The notes under the pieces were generated by a model, which did not search any database, was not told the DNA's origin, and was given only the letters and a program-made list of their open reading frames with translations. A DNA stretch of 64,000 nucleotides. It comes from Bacillus sp. NEB1478 (lineage in GTDB: Bacteria; Bacillota; Bacilli; Bacillales; Fictibacillaceae). The position numbers and the translations under genes were made by a program. Below are positions 52,296-60,519 of the stretch, in pieces. Position 1 is the stretch's first letter; the number at the start of each line of letters is the position of its first letter. The stretch covers positions 2,914,001 through 2,978,000 of the forward strand of contig NZ_CP134049.1 of the NCBI RefSeq assembly GCF_031582965.1, written 5' to 3'.

Positions 52296-52305
52296 GAAAC
52301 GTTTC
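52296..52305 (-). promoter_or_regulatory. LacI operator of the endo-glucanase gene
   Basis: GAAACGTTTC, identical to the operators at 45406 and 45593, lies 39 bp before the ATG and just after a leftward TAAAAT -10-like box. Confidence 0.8.
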
Positions 52306-52472
52306 ACCAATATTTTATCACTCCGCCTTAAAAAGGGTAAGTTTTTTTCACAAAATTCAGTTAATTAGTAAATCCGCCTTATAAAAATGAAAATAACTAG
52401 AAAATTAACAGGAGTTAAATGGTGTATCTCGAAGTCATAGTTATCAATCGTTAGAAAAGAGGAATATGTGCC

Positions 52473-52994
52473 ATGAATTTCAAATTAGATGAAGGTATTG
52501 AATTATTAGAACGAACACCAGATACATTGAAAAGTTTGTTGTCAGGACTTTCCGATGGCTGGCTGACCTGTAATGAAGGAGAAGGTACGTGGAATGCTCT
52601 AGAAGTAGTCGGACATTTAATAGAAGCTGAAAAAGTGAACTGGATTCCCCGTATTAAGATGATTTTAACAAAAGGAGAATCTCAAACCTTTCCTGATTTT
52701 GATCGATTTGCTCACATCGAACAAGTAAAAGGGAAAACTATAGACGAGCTACTAAGAGAATTTAAACAAGTGCGAAATGAAAGCTTAGAAGAATTGAGAA
52801 CTTTGATTACAAGTCAAACCGATTATGAGCTTAAAGGGACCCATCCTGTTTACGGAACTGTAAAACTTCGAGAACTATTATCTACATGGTCTGTTCATGA
52901 TTTAACTCATATCACCCAAATTACGAGAGTCATCGCCAAGAGATATCATGATGATGTTGGATCGTGGAAGGAATATTTGAGTATTTTAAAATAA
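52473..52994 (+). CDS. DinB family protein (putative metal-dependent four-helix-bundle protein)
   Basis: A 173-aa soluble four-helix protein with the DinB_2 metal-ligand pattern: TWNALEVVGHLIEAEKVNW near residues 41-59 and STWSVHDLTHITQITRVI near 135-152, each with the expected histidine (H-x3-H in HDLTH). The family includes bacillithiol transferases and unknowns. GAGGAA precedes the ATG. Single gene upstream of an alpha/beta hydrolase on the same strand, 60 bp apart. Confidence 0.82.
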   Translation: MNFKLDEGIELLERTPDTLKSLLSGLSDGWLTCNEGEGTWNALEVVGHLIEAEKVNWIPRIKMILTKGESQTFPDFDRFAHIEQVKGKTIDELLREFKQVRNESLEELRTLITSQTDYELKGTHPVYGTVKLRELLSTWSVHDLTHITQITRVIAKRYHDDVGSWKEYLSILK

Positions 52995-53054
52995 ACTCTT
53001 GCCTCCACTCCATGGTTGGAATATTATGTATATTAAAACTATGAGGAGGCAGTT

Positions 53055-53699
53055 ATGTTAAATGTTCGTTCTAGCAACATCATCGGCTGTAAAGATATGA
53101 AAGTACCATATGAAATCATAAGCAAAACAGATCAGCCAAAAGGATTAGCGATCTTGATTCCAGGCATGGGATACACCTCTCAAGCGCCTGTCTTCCACTA
53201 TTCAACAGGAGTTTTTCTAAATAAAGACTATGATGTTCTGCATGTGAATTATCAATATTCCGATGAGAAATATGATTTATTTTCTTATGAAGAGCTTGTG
53301 GAGTTCATACATTTGGATGTTAGCTCCGTGCTGGATGAAGTATTAAAAGACTCAGCGTACGATTCTTTTTACATCGTCGGAAAATCGTTCGGAACACTCG
53401 CTATGGGTAAAGCATTGGAAAGAGAACTCTTGCAGAACGCTAAAGCTATTTGGCTCACCCCGCTCATTACAAAAGAAGAAGTCTTCGAACCTATGAAAAA
53501 TAGCTTACATAAAGGACTGTGCGTCATTGGAGACAAGGACCGGTTTTATAAGGAAGACCTAATAAATGAGTTAGGACAAAATGAAAACATCGAATACATC
53601 GTTCTTCCAGATGTCAATCATAGTCTGGAATATGATCATCACGTGGTAGATTCCATTGATGTAATAAAGACAGTAATTGAAAAAATTAATAACTTTTAG
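53055..53699 (+). CDS. Alpha/beta hydrolase
   Basis: The 214-aa protein has LAILIPGMGYTSQAPVFHYST (oxyanion region), the nucleophile elbow VGKSFGTLAMG (serine in GKSFG), an acid in GDKDRFY and a histidine in VNHSLEYDHH, in the right order for a catalytic triad. Cytoplasmic, no signal peptide. GAGGAGG lies before the ATG; a terminator follows directly. Substrate unknown; the short length fits small esterase or dienelactone-hydrolase-like proteins. Confidence 0.8.
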   Translation: MLNVRSSNIIGCKDMKVPYEIISKTDQPKGLAILIPGMGYTSQAPVFHYSTGVFLNKDYDVLHVNYQYSDEKYDLFSYEELVEFIHLDVSSVLDEVLKDSAYDSFYIVGKSFGTLAMGKALERELLQNAKAIWLTPLITKEEVFEPMKNSLHKGLCVIGDKDRFYKEDLINELGQNENIEYIVLPDVNHSLEYDHHVVDSIDVIKTVIEKINNF

Positions 53700-53731
53700 A
53701 TCGCTGCACAATGCAGCGGTCTTTCTTTTTC
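53700..53731 (+). terminator. Terminator after the alpha/beta hydrolase gene
   Basis: CGCTGC (53702-53707) and GCAGCG (53713-53718), extended by AT/GT pairs, form a short stem followed by CTTTCTTTTT. Confidence 0.75.
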
Positions 53732-53809
53732 CAAAAGAAGGGAAATGGGTGTTTTTGTCGAAGTGAAAACGTTATAAAAAGAGAGAAATAGATTAAGGGG
53801 GAAAATTCA

Positions 53810-54763
53810 TTGTTTGTTTTGGTTTTAAGGAGGGTCGTCTCTTTTTCACTGCCTATCATCGGTGTATTTTTTATCGGTGCCCTTCCATATTTATTTTTTA
53901 GCAATGTACGTGCGATTGAAGGTGTCATGCGCCTTTTGGAAATGGGTGTTATCAAAAATGCCCTTTTTTTGGATCAGGACTTAGGATTATATTTTAGACC
54001 TTACATCGAAAAAATCTTATTGTTGATGGGAAAACTATTCACTTTTTCAAACGTTGAATATTACGAGAGCCAGCAAATGAAATACATCTTTCCGACGATC
54101 TTGCCTTACTTCTACTATTCATTAAAACTTGTTGTTGGTGCTTTTTTTCTTGCGGCAGCTTCATCTATCATTCTCGCGTTAGTTGTGAAAATCTTACCGG
54201 GTAAAATACAAAAATCCATTCGCTTTTTATTTTTTTCTTTTGAATCCTTACCGGACATTTTTATCGTGGTGATGGCTCAATACCTTATTATTCTTCTTTA
54301 TCGCAAGACTGGCGAGCTGCTTTTACCCATAGTTTTTAGCGAACAGAATCCTGCATACCTTATGCCAATGGTATGCTTAGCAATATTACCGACTTTATTT
54401 TTAACAAGAACTTTGTTGTTTTTACTGGATGATGAAGATTCGAAAACCTATGTGGAATTCGCTAGAGCAAAAGGTATTAAGTATTCAATCGTGTTATATA
54501 TACACATGCTTAGAAATTCATTGATCAGCCTTTTCTTTTATACGAAAAACGTGTATTGGCTTTTGATATCCGGTCTGTTCATGGTGGAATATGTGATGTA
54601 CATACCGGGAATTACAAAGTTTATGCTGAATAACGGACCCACAACGCCTGACGTTATAACGGTTAGTCTCATGCTGATGTTTCTTCCATTCTACCTGTTA
54701 TTCACAATAATCTCCTACATCCTGGAATCCAAATTAAACCGTACAGCAGAGGAGGCCGTGTAA
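53810..54763 (+). CDS. ABC transporter permease, OppB/DppB-like
   Basis: A 317-aa membrane protein started by TTG 53810 after GGGGGAAAA. Six helices are visible, including the long loop after helix 1, and the permease EAA-type loop TYVEFARAKGIKYSIVLYIHMLRNSLISLFF near residues 215-245. This is the OppB/DppB fold for peptide or nickel import, but it is more diverged than functional Opp systems. It overlaps tightly with the OppC-like gene next door (stop at 54763, start at 54764). No binding protein or ATPase lies nearby. Confidence 0.8.
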   Translation: MFVLVLRRVVSFSLPIIGVFFIGALPYLFFSNVRAIEGVMRLLEMGVIKNALFLDQDLGLYFRPYIEKILLLMGKLFTFSNVEYYESQQMKYIFPTILPYFYYSLKLVVGAFFLAAASSIILALVVKILPGKIQKSIRFLFFSFESLPDIFIVVMAQYLIILLYRKTGELLLPIVFSEQNPAYLMPMVCLAILPTLFLTRTLLFLLDDEDSKTYVEFARAKGIKYSIVLYIHMLRNSLISLFFYTKNVYWLLISGLFMVEYVMYIPGITKFMLNNGPTTPDVITVSLMLMFLPFYLLFTIISYILESKLNRTAEEAV

Positions 54764-55792
54764 ATGACAGTATGGAAAAGCCCACTTTTTTTATTTGGTT
54801 TCCTTATCATCCTTACGATGTTTTTTGGCAGTATCCTATATAGTCATTATGTGCCCGATTCAAAAAAGCCTATGATGGTCATAAAGTATGATGAAAACAA
54901 AATTCCGATCGATTCTCCCCCAATTGCACCTTTTAAGGATATGCCATTGGGTACGGACCGCTTCGGCGTCAGTATGCTTCATAAAGTAATTGACGGTGCT
55001 AAGTATACGCTTGGATTTGCCTTTCTCATTGCATTTGCCAGACTTTTGGCTGGAACCTTGCTAGGCCTGATTGTCAGCCAGTTTCCAAAGACTGTCCTTC
55101 GTATGCTGAATAAACTATTTGAAACTTTTTATTATGCACCTGCGACGATTATTGCTTATTTGATCCTGTATCCGGTTTTGCAAATTTTCACCTGGTCAAT
55201 CCCTAAAACTCAACAAACTACTTTCGCTTTTTTAATTCTCGTTTTAATCGCTGTACCGCCGGTCATGATAACAGTGGCGAGCGAAACTTCCAAGTATCTG
55301 GAGAATGAATTTATCTCATCTGTAAAAATATTAGGCGGACGCAGATTTCATATTATGCGGAAGCATGTACTGCCTTTTTTAAAACCACGATTAAGTATTT
55401 TGTACAGTCAGCAAGTAATCTCAACCTTATTATTGCTGGCACATCTAGGTGTGCTGCAAGTTTTCATCGGTGGAACAGATATCATCACACTCGATCCGCT
55501 GGAAAACAACACATTGCCAGTTGCTATGATCAACGAGTGGTCCAGTATGATCGGAGCCTATATATATGAATTGCGCGGTAACACATGGGTTATTTATACA
55601 CCGTTAGCCGGCTTTGCGATTGCCATTCTTGCGATGAATTTTATGGTGGAGGCTATGAAACGCCAGTACTTGTCTCAAGGAGCTTATACGGTGAGAAAAC
55701 GATTATTCCGCAAAAAGGAATTGACTGTTCCGGTAAAAAAAATGACAGAAGAACAGTTTGAAAGAATTATGAAAACGGGATCTGAAGGATAG
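54764..55792 (+). CDS. ABC transporter permease, OppC/DppC-like
   Basis: A 342-aa permease: one N-terminal helix, an extracytoplasmic loop (VPDSKKPMMVIKYDENKIPIDSPPIAPFKDMPLGTDRFGVSMLHKVI, with the LGTDxxGxD-like element of OppC), then five helices with the EAA-type loop FISSVKILGGRRFHIMRKHVLPFLKPRL. It pairs with the OppB-like gene directly upstream. The lack of linked ATPase or binding protein means it borrows them or acts otherwise. GGAGG precedes the ATG; terminator follows. Confidence 0.82.
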   Translation: MTVWKSPLFLFGFLIILTMFFGSILYSHYVPDSKKPMMVIKYDENKIPIDSPPIAPFKDMPLGTDRFGVSMLHKVIDGAKYTLGFAFLIAFARLLAGTLLGLIVSQFPKTVLRMLNKLFETFYYAPATIIAYLILYPVLQIFTWSIPKTQQTTFAFLILVLIAVPPVMITVASETSKYLENEFISSVKILGGRRFHIMRKHVLPFLKPRLSILYSQQVISTLLLLAHLGVLQVFIGGTDIITLDPLENNTLPVAMINEWSSMIGAYIYELRGNTWVIYTPLAGFAIAILAMNFMVEAMKRQYLSQGAYTVRKRLFRKKELTVPVKKMTEEQFERIMKTGSEG

Positions 55793-55803
55793 CTGACCGC
55801 ATT

Positions 55804-55831
55804 AAAAGAGCCTTTCGATTAAGGCTCTTTT
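55804..55831 (+). terminator. Terminator of the OppBC-like pair
   Basis: AAAAGAGCCTT (55804-55814) pairs perfectly with AAGGCTCTTTT (55821-55831), 12 bp after the stop. Confidence 0.88.
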
Positions 55832-55901
55832 GACATATTAATGAGTAGACTCTCTCCGAATAGATAAGTTCATCCCATTTAACATGTGAATTCGATAATC
55901 C

Positions 55902-55975
55902 CACACTTTGTGGATGGAAACTAACAAATTTCGGCTTGAATGCCACACTTTTAGGCATAAATAACACACTTTTTC
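55902..55975. repeat. Degenerate 21-bp period repeat (CACACTTT type)
   Basis: CACACTTT-like motifs start at 55902, 55944 and 55965 (42 and 21 bp apart), with a faded copy near 55923. Like the other arrays it lies just beyond a terminator. The rest of 55832-56074 holds nothing else I recognise apart from the promoter and GGAAAGAGG site of the next gene. Confidence 0.6.
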
Positions 55976-56074
55976 ATGAGATACACGCGAAACGACTAAA
56001 ATCGACAGTTGCCGAAATTAACTTTGCTTCAGACTTCATTATCAAAATAAAGTTTTCGGGAAAGAGGCGATCTT

Positions 56075-56422
56075 ATGTTGAGTGAAGCAGACTATAATAT
56101 TATTTTTTATACACTCTATCTTTTACTAGGGTTTCCGATCAGTTATAAATACGCCGTTTTTACGGTAACGAACACAGGTATGGTCATTCCTCATTTTTTT
56201 ATCAGCCTTATGATCAACCTTTGTCTCGGCGTTACCGGTATCATCGGATGGATCTTCTTTTCCGTGCGTATTGATGAATTCTTTATGTTCGGCGGCATCT
56301 ATCTTGGCGCTCTCATTACGAGCAGCAGTTTAGTTATTTTGTTTGTTTTATTATTGTGGAAAAGAAAATCAATGCTTCATAAATTCCACTGGCTGAATGA
56401 AATGGAAAAAGACCTCCGTTAA
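56075..56422 (+). CDS. Membrane protein of unknown function (three helices)
   Basis: A 115-aa protein with three membrane helices (about residues 9-27, 37-60 and 70-93) and a basic cytoplasmic tail (WKRKSMLHKFHWLNEMEKDLR). AAAGAGGCG lies upstream of the ATG. Ended by a bidirectional terminator shared with hmp. No recognised family. Confidence 0.62.
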   Translation: MLSEADYNIIFYTLYLLLGFPISYKYAVFTVTNTGMVIPHFFISLMINLCLGVTGIIGWIFFSVRIDEFFMFGGIYLGALITSSSLVILFVLLLWKRKSMLHKFHWLNEMEKDLR

Positions 56423-56434
56423 AGAGGTCTTTTT
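56406..56434. terminator. Bidirectional terminator between the membrane gene and hmp
   Basis: AAAAAGACCTC (56406-56416) pairs with GAGGTCTTTTT (56424-56434); it covers the end of the membrane-protein gene and adjoins the hmp stop. Confidence 0.88.
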
Positions 56435-56437
56435 CTT

Positions 56438-57667
56438 TTAAGCATTCACAGTTTCTTTTTTCCCAAGATCACTTGCCGGTCCAAAGAACTCGAAGTGGAT
56501 ACGGCCTTCAGGAACATTCAGGTCGAGAAGTGCATGATAAACGGCTCTCATGAAAGGTAGTGGACCGCAGAAATAATACTCTGCATCTTTGTTGATTGGC
56601 AATACATCTCGTAGCCAATCCATGTCCACGTATCCTGATTTCTCATAGCCTTCGTCATTTTCTTCGGGCTTTTCATATACGAAATAGCTCGTAATGTGAT
56701 CAGATTTTGCCGTTACAGATAATACTTCATCTCTAAGTGCATGTAATTTACCGTTGATCGCAGCGTGGATAAATGTTACTTCACGGTCAGGCTGTCTTTC
56801 TGATGCTGTTTTCAACATGCTCACCATAGGTGTTAAACCAACACCTCCGCTAAGTAAAACAAGCGGACGCTCTACCTCATTATCTAAGTAAAAATCTCCA
56901 GCCGGTGCGCTTAAGAAAAGAACATCTCCAGTTTTTACACCGTTATGCAAGTAATTAGATACAATGCCATCTGGAGACTCCATGCCTGCTTCTTTTTTAA
57001 CTGAGATTCTGTAATAGTCTTTTCCAGGTGCATCAGACAAGCTGTATTGACGGATATGCGTATTCTCTTCTCCTGGGATTTCCATTCTCACACTGATATA
57101 CTGTCCTGCTTTAAAGTCAGCAATTTCTTTTCCGTCTTGAGGCTTTAGATAGAATGAAGTAATCACGGTGCTTTCTTCAACTTTGTCTGCTACTACGAAC
57201 GGTCTGAAATCTTCCCATCCGCCTTTTTGTGTTTCTGCAGCTTCATACATATCTTTCTCGATACCAATAAAGGCATCTGCAATGACTCCATACGCCTCAG
57301 CCCAAGCATTGATGATTTCATCTGTAGCCGCATCTCCAAGGACATCTTTTATAGCTGCGAGTAAGTTTTCGCCGACAACTGGGTAATGTTCCGGTTTTAC
57401 CCCTAAGCTTCTGTGCTTGTGAGCGATCTGTTTTACGACTGGAATAATGGATTCGAGTTTATCAATATTTGCGGCAGCTGCATAAACAGCATTAGCAAGT
57501 GCTGCTTGCTGACGTCCTTTTTTTTGATTCGCGTGGTTAAAAATATTTAATAGTTCAGGATGTTTTTGAAATAGTAATTGATAAAAACGGGAAGTAATGG
57601 CTTCTCCGTGTACTTCTAATACAGGTACTGTTGACTTAATGATTTCGATCGTTTTTGGTTGCAGCAT
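56438..57667 (-). CDS. hmp: Flavohemoglobin, nitric oxide dioxygenase
   Basis: The 409-aa protein has the globin domain (residues 1-about 137; MLQPKTIEIIKSTVPVLEVHGEAITSRFYQLLF, proximal histidine in QIAHKHRSLGV), an FAD domain with RQYSLSDAPGKDYYRISVKKE, and an NAD domain with LLSGGVGLTPMVSML and YYFCGPLPFMRAVYHAL. Hmp turns NO to nitrate with oxygen and NAD(P)H in the cytoplasm. Two FNR-type boxes lie upstream, so it is probably oxygen- or NO-regulated. GGGGGAA precedes the ATG. Confidence 0.96.
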   Translation of the reverse strand: MLQPKTIEIIKSTVPVLEVHGEAITSRFYQLLFQKHPELLNIFNHANQKKGRQQAALANAVYAAAANIDKLESIIPVVKQIAHKHRSLGVKPEHYPVVGENLLAAIKDVLGDAATDEIINAWAEAYGVIADAFIGIEKDMYEAAETQKGGWEDFRPFVVADKVEESTVITSFYLKPQDGKEIADFKAGQYISVRMEIPGEENTHIRQYSLSDAPGKDYYRISVKKEAGMESPDGIVSNYLHNGVKTGDVLFLSAPAGDFYLDNEVERPLVLLSGGVGLTPMVSMLKTASERQPDREVTFIHAAINGKLHALRDEVLSVTAKSDHITSYFVYEKPEENDEGYEKSGYVDMDWLRDVLPINKDAEYYFCGPLPFMRAVYHALLDLNVPEGRIHFEFFGPASDLGKKETVNA

Positions 57668-57728
57668 GTCAATTCCCCCTAAGGTTTTTGTTTACATCCT
57701 TATGTTAAAACAACTTCAGTGAACGCAA

Positions 57729-57776
57729 TGTGATTCAAATCACATTTCCTTTGGCGGTTTTGTGAACAATGTCACA
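57729..57776 (-). promoter_or_regulatory. Two FNR/CRP-type boxes upstream of hmp
   Basis: TGTGATTCAAATCACA (57729-57744) and TGTGAACAATGTCACA (57761-57776) both match TGTGA-N6-TCACA and are 32 bp apart centre to centre. A leftward TAACAT (about 57702-57707) would put the nearer box at about -41.5, the class II activation position. Confidence 0.8.
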
Positions 57777-57908
57777 AGAATTTCCTGCTCGTATACTCGG
57801 TTCCCTAATCCGATAAAAATTAACATAATATTCTCTATTTTTAATCACTATATGGTAAAATTGGGAAATAACAAATCTTGTTAACCCCATTGTTGAAAGG
57901 ACCTTTTT

Positions 57909-58373
57909 ATGAAGATTAAACAAACTCAAGATTATGAAACGCTCGCAAAGCTTAATAAAAACGTTCAAGATATACATGCAGATCGTTTTCCAACTTATTT
58001 TAAACCTTACGAATATGAACCGATTCGTGATTTTTTCAAAGAAATAACAACTGATCCCAAGCAGATTTTTCTCTTAATTGAAAATAATAACGTCCCTTTC
58101 GGTTATGTATGGATGACTCTTAAAGAATCCACTGATTCCGCATTTAAAAAAGCGTCTAAATCTTTGTACATCCATCAGATCAGCGTGGATAAAAACAGCA
58201 GCAATAATGGTGCTGGCACTAAGTTTATTTCTCATATTGAACAGATGGCTAAAGAAATAGGCGCGACAAAAATTGAGCTAGATTATTGGATTGATAATAC
58301 GATCGCCAGAAATTTTTATAAGAAATCCGGCTTTACGGTTACCCGTGAAATTGTACAAAAAGTACTGAATTGA
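57909..58373 (+). CDS. GNAT family N-acetyltransferase
   Basis: A 154-aa GNAT protein: LYIHQISVDKNSSNNGAGTKFISHIEQMAKEIGATKIELDYWIDNTIARNFYKKSGFTVTRE contains strand 4, the acetyl-CoA loop (NNGAGTK in place of RGxGxG/A) and the C-terminal signature FYxKxGF. GAAAGGACC precedes the ATG. It is followed 15 bp later by an alpha/beta hydrolase gene, forming a small operon with that and a DUF1428-like gene. Substrate unknown. Confidence 0.85.
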   Translation: MKIKQTQDYETLAKLNKNVQDIHADRFPTYFKPYEYEPIRDFFKEITTDPKQIFLLIENNNVPFGYVWMTLKESTDSAFKKASKSLYIHQISVDKNSSNNGAGTKFISHIEQMAKEIGATKIELDYWIDNTIARNFYKKSGFTVTREIVQKVLN

Positions 58374-58388
58374 TTTGGAGTGTGAGAG

Positions 58389-59237
58389 TTGAAACGCTAC
58401 TTGATGAAATACAGGAATAAAAAGATCCACGTAACAGAATGGGGCGATATGAATAAGCCTGTTATGCTTTGTTTGCATGGATTGGGCAGTACCAGCTTCA
58501 GTTTTTTAGGAATAGCAGAAAATCTTAAAGATGACTTTCGCATTATTGCGCTAGATGCTCCCGGCCACGGAAAATCGGAAGCTTTCGAAACCGCTGAAGA
58601 ATACGAAATGCCACGTCTTGTTGATTGGCTCCAAGGCCTAATCGAATTCATGAATATTGACAGTTTCTATTTGCTTACACATTCTTGGGGCAGTTTCTTA
58701 GGGCTTCATTACTTAGTGAAGTATTCCGAGAACGTTATTGATACCCTCTTGATTGATGGCGGATATCAAACAAAGCGGACCTGGTCGGACTCAATGGAAG
58801 AAGAAATGAACGATTATGAGAAGGATTTTGATGAGTATATATTCGATTCATGGGAAGCATTTTGCCAATCAGAAAAAGACAGTTATTTGACCTGGTCATC
58901 CCAAATCGAAATTCAAGTCCGTGATTTAGGTGTGGAACGTAACGGGAAAGTTTGCTGGCATGCTAAAGGCGAAACGGCGAGACATATTATTCGCGGGATG
59001 CATTTAAATGAAACAGAAGACATTTATCACCTCGTGCCAAAGGGAGTTACTTTGCTGGTTGCAACACTGCCAGAACATTTATTATCAAAGCGGATTGATA
59101 CAGCTGAGGTTTTTAAACAAAGGGCTGATGGCACTGTCAAACTAGTAGAGAACAGCACACATTTACTTCACTGGGATAAGCCTGATGCTGTTGTTGAAGT
59201 AATTAAGTCCAAATGGCTCACAAAAATTGGAGGCTAA
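58389..59237 (+). CDS. Alpha/beta hydrolase
   Basis: A 282-aa protein started by TTG 58389 after TTGGAG. MLCLHGLGSTSFSF gives the oxyanion HGxG, LLTHSWGSFLGLHYL the nucleophile serine (THSWGS), ALDAPGHGKSE the conserved strand, and STHLLHWDKPDAVVEVI the catalytic histidine region. It has a lid-type insertion (residues 130-200) rich in acidic residues. Second gene of a three-gene operon; the next ATG starts 3 bp after its stop. Esterase or lactonase activity is likely; substrate unknown. Confidence 0.85.
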   Translation: MKRYLMKYRNKKIHVTEWGDMNKPVMLCLHGLGSTSFSFLGIAENLKDDFRIIALDAPGHGKSEAFETAEEYEMPRLVDWLQGLIEFMNIDSFYLLTHSWGSFLGLHYLVKYSENVIDTLLIDGGYQTKRTWSDSMEEEMNDYEKDFDEYIFDSWEAFCQSEKDSYLTWSSQIEIQVRDLGVERNGKVCWHAKGETARHIIRGMHLNETEDIYHLVPKGVTLLVATLPEHLLSKRIDTAEVFKQRADGTVKLVENSTHLLHWDKPDAVVEVIKSKWLTKIGG

Positions 59238-59240
59238 TAA

Positions 59241-59603
59241 ATGGCACATCTGCTTGTCTATTTTTATAAAATCAAGCCCGAAGCAAAAGAAAAATTCCTT
59301 GAGATTTCAGCACAAACGAACAAAAAATTTCAGGAATACGGCGGCGTTTCTGAACAAATCTATAAGCTATCTGAAGCACCAAAGACCTATGGAATCTCGC
59401 CTCTTGCAGAGAAACTCGATATTAGTGGGAATGAAGAACTTTGGATTGGACTTCTTCACTTTCAATCTGAAGAACACGCACGCATTACATTGGAAGATTT
59501 TGATGCCGATCCAGAAGTAAACAACCTTTACAAAGAGTTCATCGCACACGTTGCACCACTTGATAAATTGCTGTTTGGCGAGTTTGATTCCGAAAAAGAG
59601 TAA
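59241..59603 (+). CDS. DUF1428-like small protein
   Basis: A 120-aa protein (MAHLLVYFYKIKPEAKEKFLEI..., later ELWIGLLHFQSEEHARITLEDFDADPEVNNLY) with a probable dimeric alpha-beta barrel fold like DUF1428/YbaA proteins. GGAGG lies inside the end of the preceding hydrolase gene, so the two are translationally coupled. No enzymatic residues are evident. Confidence 0.6.
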   Translation: MAHLLVYFYKIKPEAKEKFLEISAQTNKKFQEYGGVSEQIYKLSEAPKTYGISPLAEKLDISGNEELWIGLLHFQSEEHARITLEDFDADPEVNNLYKEFIAHVAPLDKLLFGEFDSEKE

Positions 59604-59769
59604 GTTTCTGTATGAAGCGAGAGAAAAAACGTTCAATTGTATAGAACCACCTTAGTATCTCATTTGAAATCTTACATGTTTTACCATCATTTTTCGGTAT
59701 TCTGAATCTCCATTAAAAAAATGAGGTGTTATACTCGAGATAATCTTTAATGAAGAGGAGCTTTGAAAG

Positions 59770-60234
59770 ATGGAAAATGCCTTAAAGCAAATTCTTAATG
59801 AAATTAATACGGTGCGTTCTGAAATGCAATCTAGTTTTAGTGAAGTTAATAATGAAATAATTAAAATGAACACTGGAATGAATACGATGAATACTCGAAT
59901 AGATACAATGAATACACAAATAGATACAATGAATACTCAAATGAATACAAAATTTAATGAAGTTTATAGTAAAATTAATAAGATGAATACTAAAATGGAA
60001 ACTGGATTTAGTAATGTTCATGCGGAAATGAAAGAAATGCGGGAAGACATTCATGTGTTGAAGGCAGGTCATATCCGAATTGAAGACAAACTTGAAAAGT
60101 TAAATTCAAATGTGATCAGCAACATGGGAGATTACACAGATAAAATCATCAATCATTTTGACGGTACATCCGAAGCATTGAACAAAAGAGTGTTTAAAGT
60201 GGAAACTGAAGTCGAAAAAAGAAGCAGACAGTAA
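59770..60234 (+). CDS. Coiled-coil protein with heptad (MNT) repeats
   Basis: The 154-aa protein is predicted to be almost wholly helical coiled coil. Residues 33-65 contain repeated seven-residue units such as MNTRIDT-MNTQIDT-MNTQ, reflected in DNA as 21-bp near-repeats at about 59866-59946. Ends with EVEKRSRQ. GAAGAGGAG precedes the ATG. No cysteines or signal peptide. Similar small repeat coiled coils occur in bacilli with unknown role; the repetitive stretch may vary in copy number. Confidence 0.65.
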   Translation: MENALKQILNEINTVRSEMQSSFSEVNNEIIKMNTGMNTMNTRIDTMNTQIDTMNTQMNTKFNEVYSKINKMNTKMETGFSNVHAEMKEMREDIHVLKAGHIRIEDKLEKLNSNVISNMGDYTDKIINHFDGTSEALNKRVFKVETEVEKRSRQ

Positions 60235-60270
60235 AGACATCTTAGAAAATAAGGTCTTTACTGTTTTTTT
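60233..60270 (+). terminator. Terminator after the coiled-coil gene
   Basis: AAAGAC and CTTA pair with TAAG and GTCTTT around a short loop (60233-60260), followed by ACTGTTTTTTT. Confidence 0.75.
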
Positions 60271-60315
60271 GTTAATACCTTAGTTGTAAGAAAAGATTTT
60301 AATGGGAGGTTCCAT

Positions 60316-60489
60316 ATGACATGGCTATATATCTTTATTATCGGTCTGCTGGTGTTTGCCTTCTTGATTGATTGGCGGCGCAAAAAGAATAATAACAACT
60401 CCCAGCACCCTACTCACGCCGCAGCGAAGCCAGGTGAAAGCACAAACTATCAAATGGGAGATAATCGTTATACGAACGGCGATGGGTAA
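60316..60489 (+). CDS. Small single-helix membrane protein (57 aa)
   Basis: ATG 60316 follows GGGAGGT by 5 bases and opens 57 codons: an N-terminal membrane helix (MTWLYIFIIGLLVFAFLIDW), a basic patch (RRKKN), then a polar tail (HAAAKPGESTNYQMGDNRY). It is too short for most gene finders but has good coding signals. Divergent pair with no operon partner. Function unknown. Confidence 0.68.
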   Translation: MTWLYIFIIGLLVFAFLIDWRRKKNNNNSQHPTHAAAKPGESTNYQMGDNRYTNGDG

Positions 60490-60519
60490 CAGTGAGAACA
60501 GCTCCCTTAAACGGTTGGT

